Shown: positions 62,168 to 64,000 of the stretch, one piece after another
How the letters are laid out: every line of letters starts with the position of its first letter
Numbering within the stretch: the stretch's first letter is position 1
Assembly (NCBI GenBank): GCA_017553325.1
Contig: JAFZMH010000004.1
Span: 31,138-95,137 of the forward strand
Source of the DNA: Clostridia bacterium
GTDB taxonomy: Bacteria; Bacillota; Clostridia; Christensenellales; CAG-917
Direction of reading: 5' to 3'
DNA length: 64,000 bases
Translations under genes and position numbers: made by a program
Notes under the pieces: generated by a model
What the model was told of the DNA's origin: nothing
Seen by the model: the letters and a program-made list of their open reading frames with translations, nothing else
Database searches by the model: none

Positions 62168-62197
62168 AAAAACGACACTCAAAAGAGTGCCGTTTTT
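62168..62197. terminator. Terminator downstream of pckA
   Basis: AAAAACGACACTC / GAGTGCCGTTTTT stem with one mismatch and an AAAA loop. Its sequence resembles the terminator on the other side of the BspA-like gene. Confidence 0.75.
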
Positions 62198-62226
62198 TTG
62201 ATTATCCCTTTTATACTCTATTTGTA

Positions 62227-62348
62227 AAAACTGGGTTATTTGGATGAGATGCAAGGAAGGTGCGCACACGAGCACGAGCATACTAAAGCGTATGTGACTG
62301 CGAGCGCACGCAAAGCTGACAAAGCAGGTCGCCAAATAGCACAGTTTT
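62227..62348. mobile_element. MITE-like element, copy 2 (overlaps the pckA stop codon)
   Basis: 122 bases with terminal inverted repeats AAAACTGGGTTATTTGG (62227-62243) and CCAAATAGCACAGTTTT (62332-62348), 15 of 17 matching. The inside is a long imperfect palindrome centred on CATAC / GTATG and aligns with copy 1 at 41804-41929. Its edge includes the first two bases of the pckA stop codon. Confidence 0.72.
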
Positions 62349-63951
62349 AGAGCTGTGGACCAGCCTTGACAAGGGCTTTTCCGGCAGGATTAGAAGTATA
62401 CTTGTCGAAGTTTTTGATGAAGCGGCTTGCGAGGTCTTGCGCCTTGGCATCCCAGACGGATGGATCGGCGTAGGTGTCGCGCGGGTCGAGGATCTCGGTT
62501 GCAACGCCTTTGAGTTCGGTCGGAACTTCAAAGTTGAAATATGGAATCTTCTTGGTCGGAGCGCCGAGGATGTCGCCGTTGAGGATTGCGTCGATGATGC
62601 CACGCGTGTCCTTGATGGAGATACGCTTGCCGGTGCCGTTCCAACCCGTGTTGACAAGGTATGCCTTTGCACCGCTCTCTTTCATTCTCTTGACGAGTTC
62701 TTCCGCATATTTGGTTGGATGCAATTCAAGGAATGCTTGACCGAAGCAGGCGGAGAATGTCGGAGTCGGCTCCGTGATGCCACGCTCGGTGCCCGCAAGT
62801 TTGGCTGTGAAGCCGGAAAGGAAATAATACTGTGTTTGTTCAGGCGTCAAGATTGACACAGGCGGCAAGACGCCAAAGGCGTCTGCGGACAAGAATATGA
62901 CGTTCTTGGCTGCCGGTGCGGACGAAATCGGGCGCACGATCTTTTCAATATGGTTGATCGGATAGGACACACGCGTGTTCTCCGTGACGGACTTGTCCGC
63001 GAAGTCGATCTTGCCGTCCTTGTCGAGCGTGACGTTTTCAAGGAGTGCGTTGCGCTTGATGGCGTTGTAGATGTCCGGCTCGCTGTCTTTGTCGAGGTTG
63101 ATGACCTTTGCGTAGCAACCGCCCTCAAAGTTGAAGACGCCGTTGTCGTCCCAGCCGTGTTCGTCGTCGCCAATGAGCAATCTCTTCGGGTCCGTGGAGA
63201 GCGTAGTCTTGCCCGTGCCGGAGAGGCCGAAGAAGATAGCGGTGTTTTTGCCGTCCATATCCGTGTTTGCCGAGCAGTGCATAGACGCGATGCCTTTGAG
63301 AGGCAAATAGTAGTTCATCATGGAGAACATACCCTTCTTCATCTCGCCGCCGTACCACGTGTTGATGATGACTTGCTCGCGTGACGTGATGTTGAACACG
63401 ACCGCCGTCTCGCTGTTCAAGCCGAGTTCCTTGAAGTTCTCCACCTTCGCCTTGGAAGCGTTGTACACGACAAAGTCCGGCTCAAAGTGTTCGAGCTCTT
63501 CCGCCGTCGGCACGATAAACATATTCTTGATAAAGTGCGCTTGCCATGCGACTTCCATTATGAAGCGGACTGCCATACGCGTGTCCTTGTTTGCACCGCA
63601 GAAAGCGTCCACGACGAAAAGGCGTTTGCCGGAGAGTTCTTTGAGTGCGATGTCCTTCACCGCTCTCCACGTCTCCTCGCTTGCGGGATGGTTGTCGTTC
63701 TTGTAGCCGTCTGTCGTCCACCACACCGTGTCTTTGGAGTTTTCGTCCATGACGATAAACTTGTCCTTGGGCGAGCGTCCCGTATAGACGCCTGTCATGA
63801 CGTTGACTGCACCGAGCTCGCTCAGTTGCCCCTTGTCGTAGCCGGTGAGATTCGGGCTCATTTCCTCTTCAAAAAGGAACTCATAGGATGGGTTGTGAAC
63901 AATCTCTTTCACGCCTGTGATGCCGTATTTGCTCAAATCAATTTTTGCCAT
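62347..63951 (-). CDS. pckA: Phosphoenolpyruvate carboxykinase (ATP)
   Basis: 534 residues, the usual length. P-loop GLSGTGKTT (242-250), the metal/ATP motif GDDEHGWDD (261-269) and the PEP-binding region SPKDKFIV near 60 define the ATP-dependent family. It interconverts oxaloacetate and PEP with ATP; in gut anaerobes it often runs toward oxaloacetate for succinate fermentation, and in others for gluconeogenesis. The start at 63951 has GTGAGG 11 bases upstream; the promoter lies beyond the window. A MITE-like element touches its stop codon. Confidence 0.97.
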   Translation of the reverse strand: MAKIDLSKYGITGVKEIVHNPSYEFLFEEEMSPNLTGYDKGQLSELGAVNVMTGVYTGRSPKDKFIVMDENSKDTVWWTTDGYKNDNHPASEETWRAVKDIALKELSGKRLFVVDAFCGANKDTRMAVRFIMEVAWQAHFIKNMFIVPTAEELEHFEPDFVVYNASKAKVENFKELGLNSETAVVFNITSREQVIINTWYGGEMKKGMFSMMNYYLPLKGIASMHCSANTDMDGKNTAIFFGLSGTGKTTLSTDPKRLLIGDDEHGWDDNGVFNFEGGCYAKVINLDKDSEPDIYNAIKRNALLENVTLDKDGKIDFADKSVTENTRVSYPINHIEKIVRPISSAPAAKNVIFLSADAFGVLPPVSILTPEQTQYYFLSGFTAKLAGTERGITEPTPTFSACFGQAFLELHPTKYAEELVKRMKESGAKAYLVNTGWNGTGKRISIKDTRGIIDAILNGDILGAPTKKIPYFNFEVPTELKGVATEILDPRDTYADPSVWDAKAQDLASRFIKNFDKYTSNPAGKALVKAGPQL

Positions 63952-64000
63952 ATCTATTGCCTCACTAAATTATTTCAATATAAATTATGGAATAACCCCA

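Overview
The window looks like a chromosomal segment of a spore-forming, anaerobic member of the Firmicutes, most likely a gut Clostridia species. SpoIVA, SpoIIE, a YtxC-like protein, RNase J, the YerC/TrpR-like regulator and the Shine-Dalgarno/promoter style all fit this. HypA/HypB and a ferredoxin-rich NfnB/GltD-like flavoprotein suggest an anaerobe, and the very large cell-surface proteins suggest a host-associated habitat. The finer placement (for example Christensenellales-like) is a guess. All assignments come from reading translated sequence, motifs and gene order; no database was searched.

Layout. 0-13 kb: minus-strand housekeeping and sporulation genes: a geranylgeranyl-reductase-like flavoprotein, an SPFH/NfeD membrane pair, spoIVA, a class Ic aspartate aminotransferase, der, a TfoX-N protein, a DUF512 radical SAM protein, a MurG/UgtP-like glycosyltransferase, RNase J and a YtxC-like gene. 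The order DUF512-der-...-spoIVA is the familiar Firmicutes block with the usual gpsA missing. 13-18 kb: a GH3 beta-glucosidase with a clear promoter, a GDPD-family phosphodiesterase and an alpha/beta hydrolase. 18-18.5 kb: tRNA-Thr(GGT) and a convergent tRNA-Ser(TGA), with a duplicated tRNA-Ser 3' end.

18.5-41.5 kb is a surface-protein region: one 20-kb gene for a 6726-residue exported protein made of InlB-B-type, GLUG and MBG/YDG-like repeats, followed by three small exported proteins with SipW/TasA-like N-termini. 41.8-50 kb: a minus-strand run spoIIE-tilS-hpt-cca-rmuC-PHP (the Bacillus spoIIE/tilS/hpt order, without ftsH). 50-52 kb: a DUF2089 protein, then tRNA-Arg(ACG) with two further units downstream that each carry the tRNA 3' end, and a YerC-like gene. 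52-56.7 kb: the tight operon hypB2, NfnB-like flavoprotein, hypA, hypB1. 57-64 kb: an FAD oxidoreductase, an AT-rich BspA-like leucine-rich-repeat lipoprotein, and ATP-dependent PEP carboxykinase.

Beyond the genes, three things stand out. (1) A family of 122-126 bp elements with terminal inverted repeats sits at the stop codons of three unrelated genes (PHP, PEPCK, FAD oxidoreductase), and two copies bracket the AT-rich BspA gene. (2) rtT-like repeats behind tRNA-Ser and tRNA-Arg share a common core although each carries the tail of its own tRNA. (3) The giant GLUG-repeat protein has no visible C-terminal anchor and is coupled to the SipW-type trio. Smaller points include three ACAC-N5-GTGT palindromes in the leader region of the RNase J gene and two apparently leaderless genes (tilS, hypB2).
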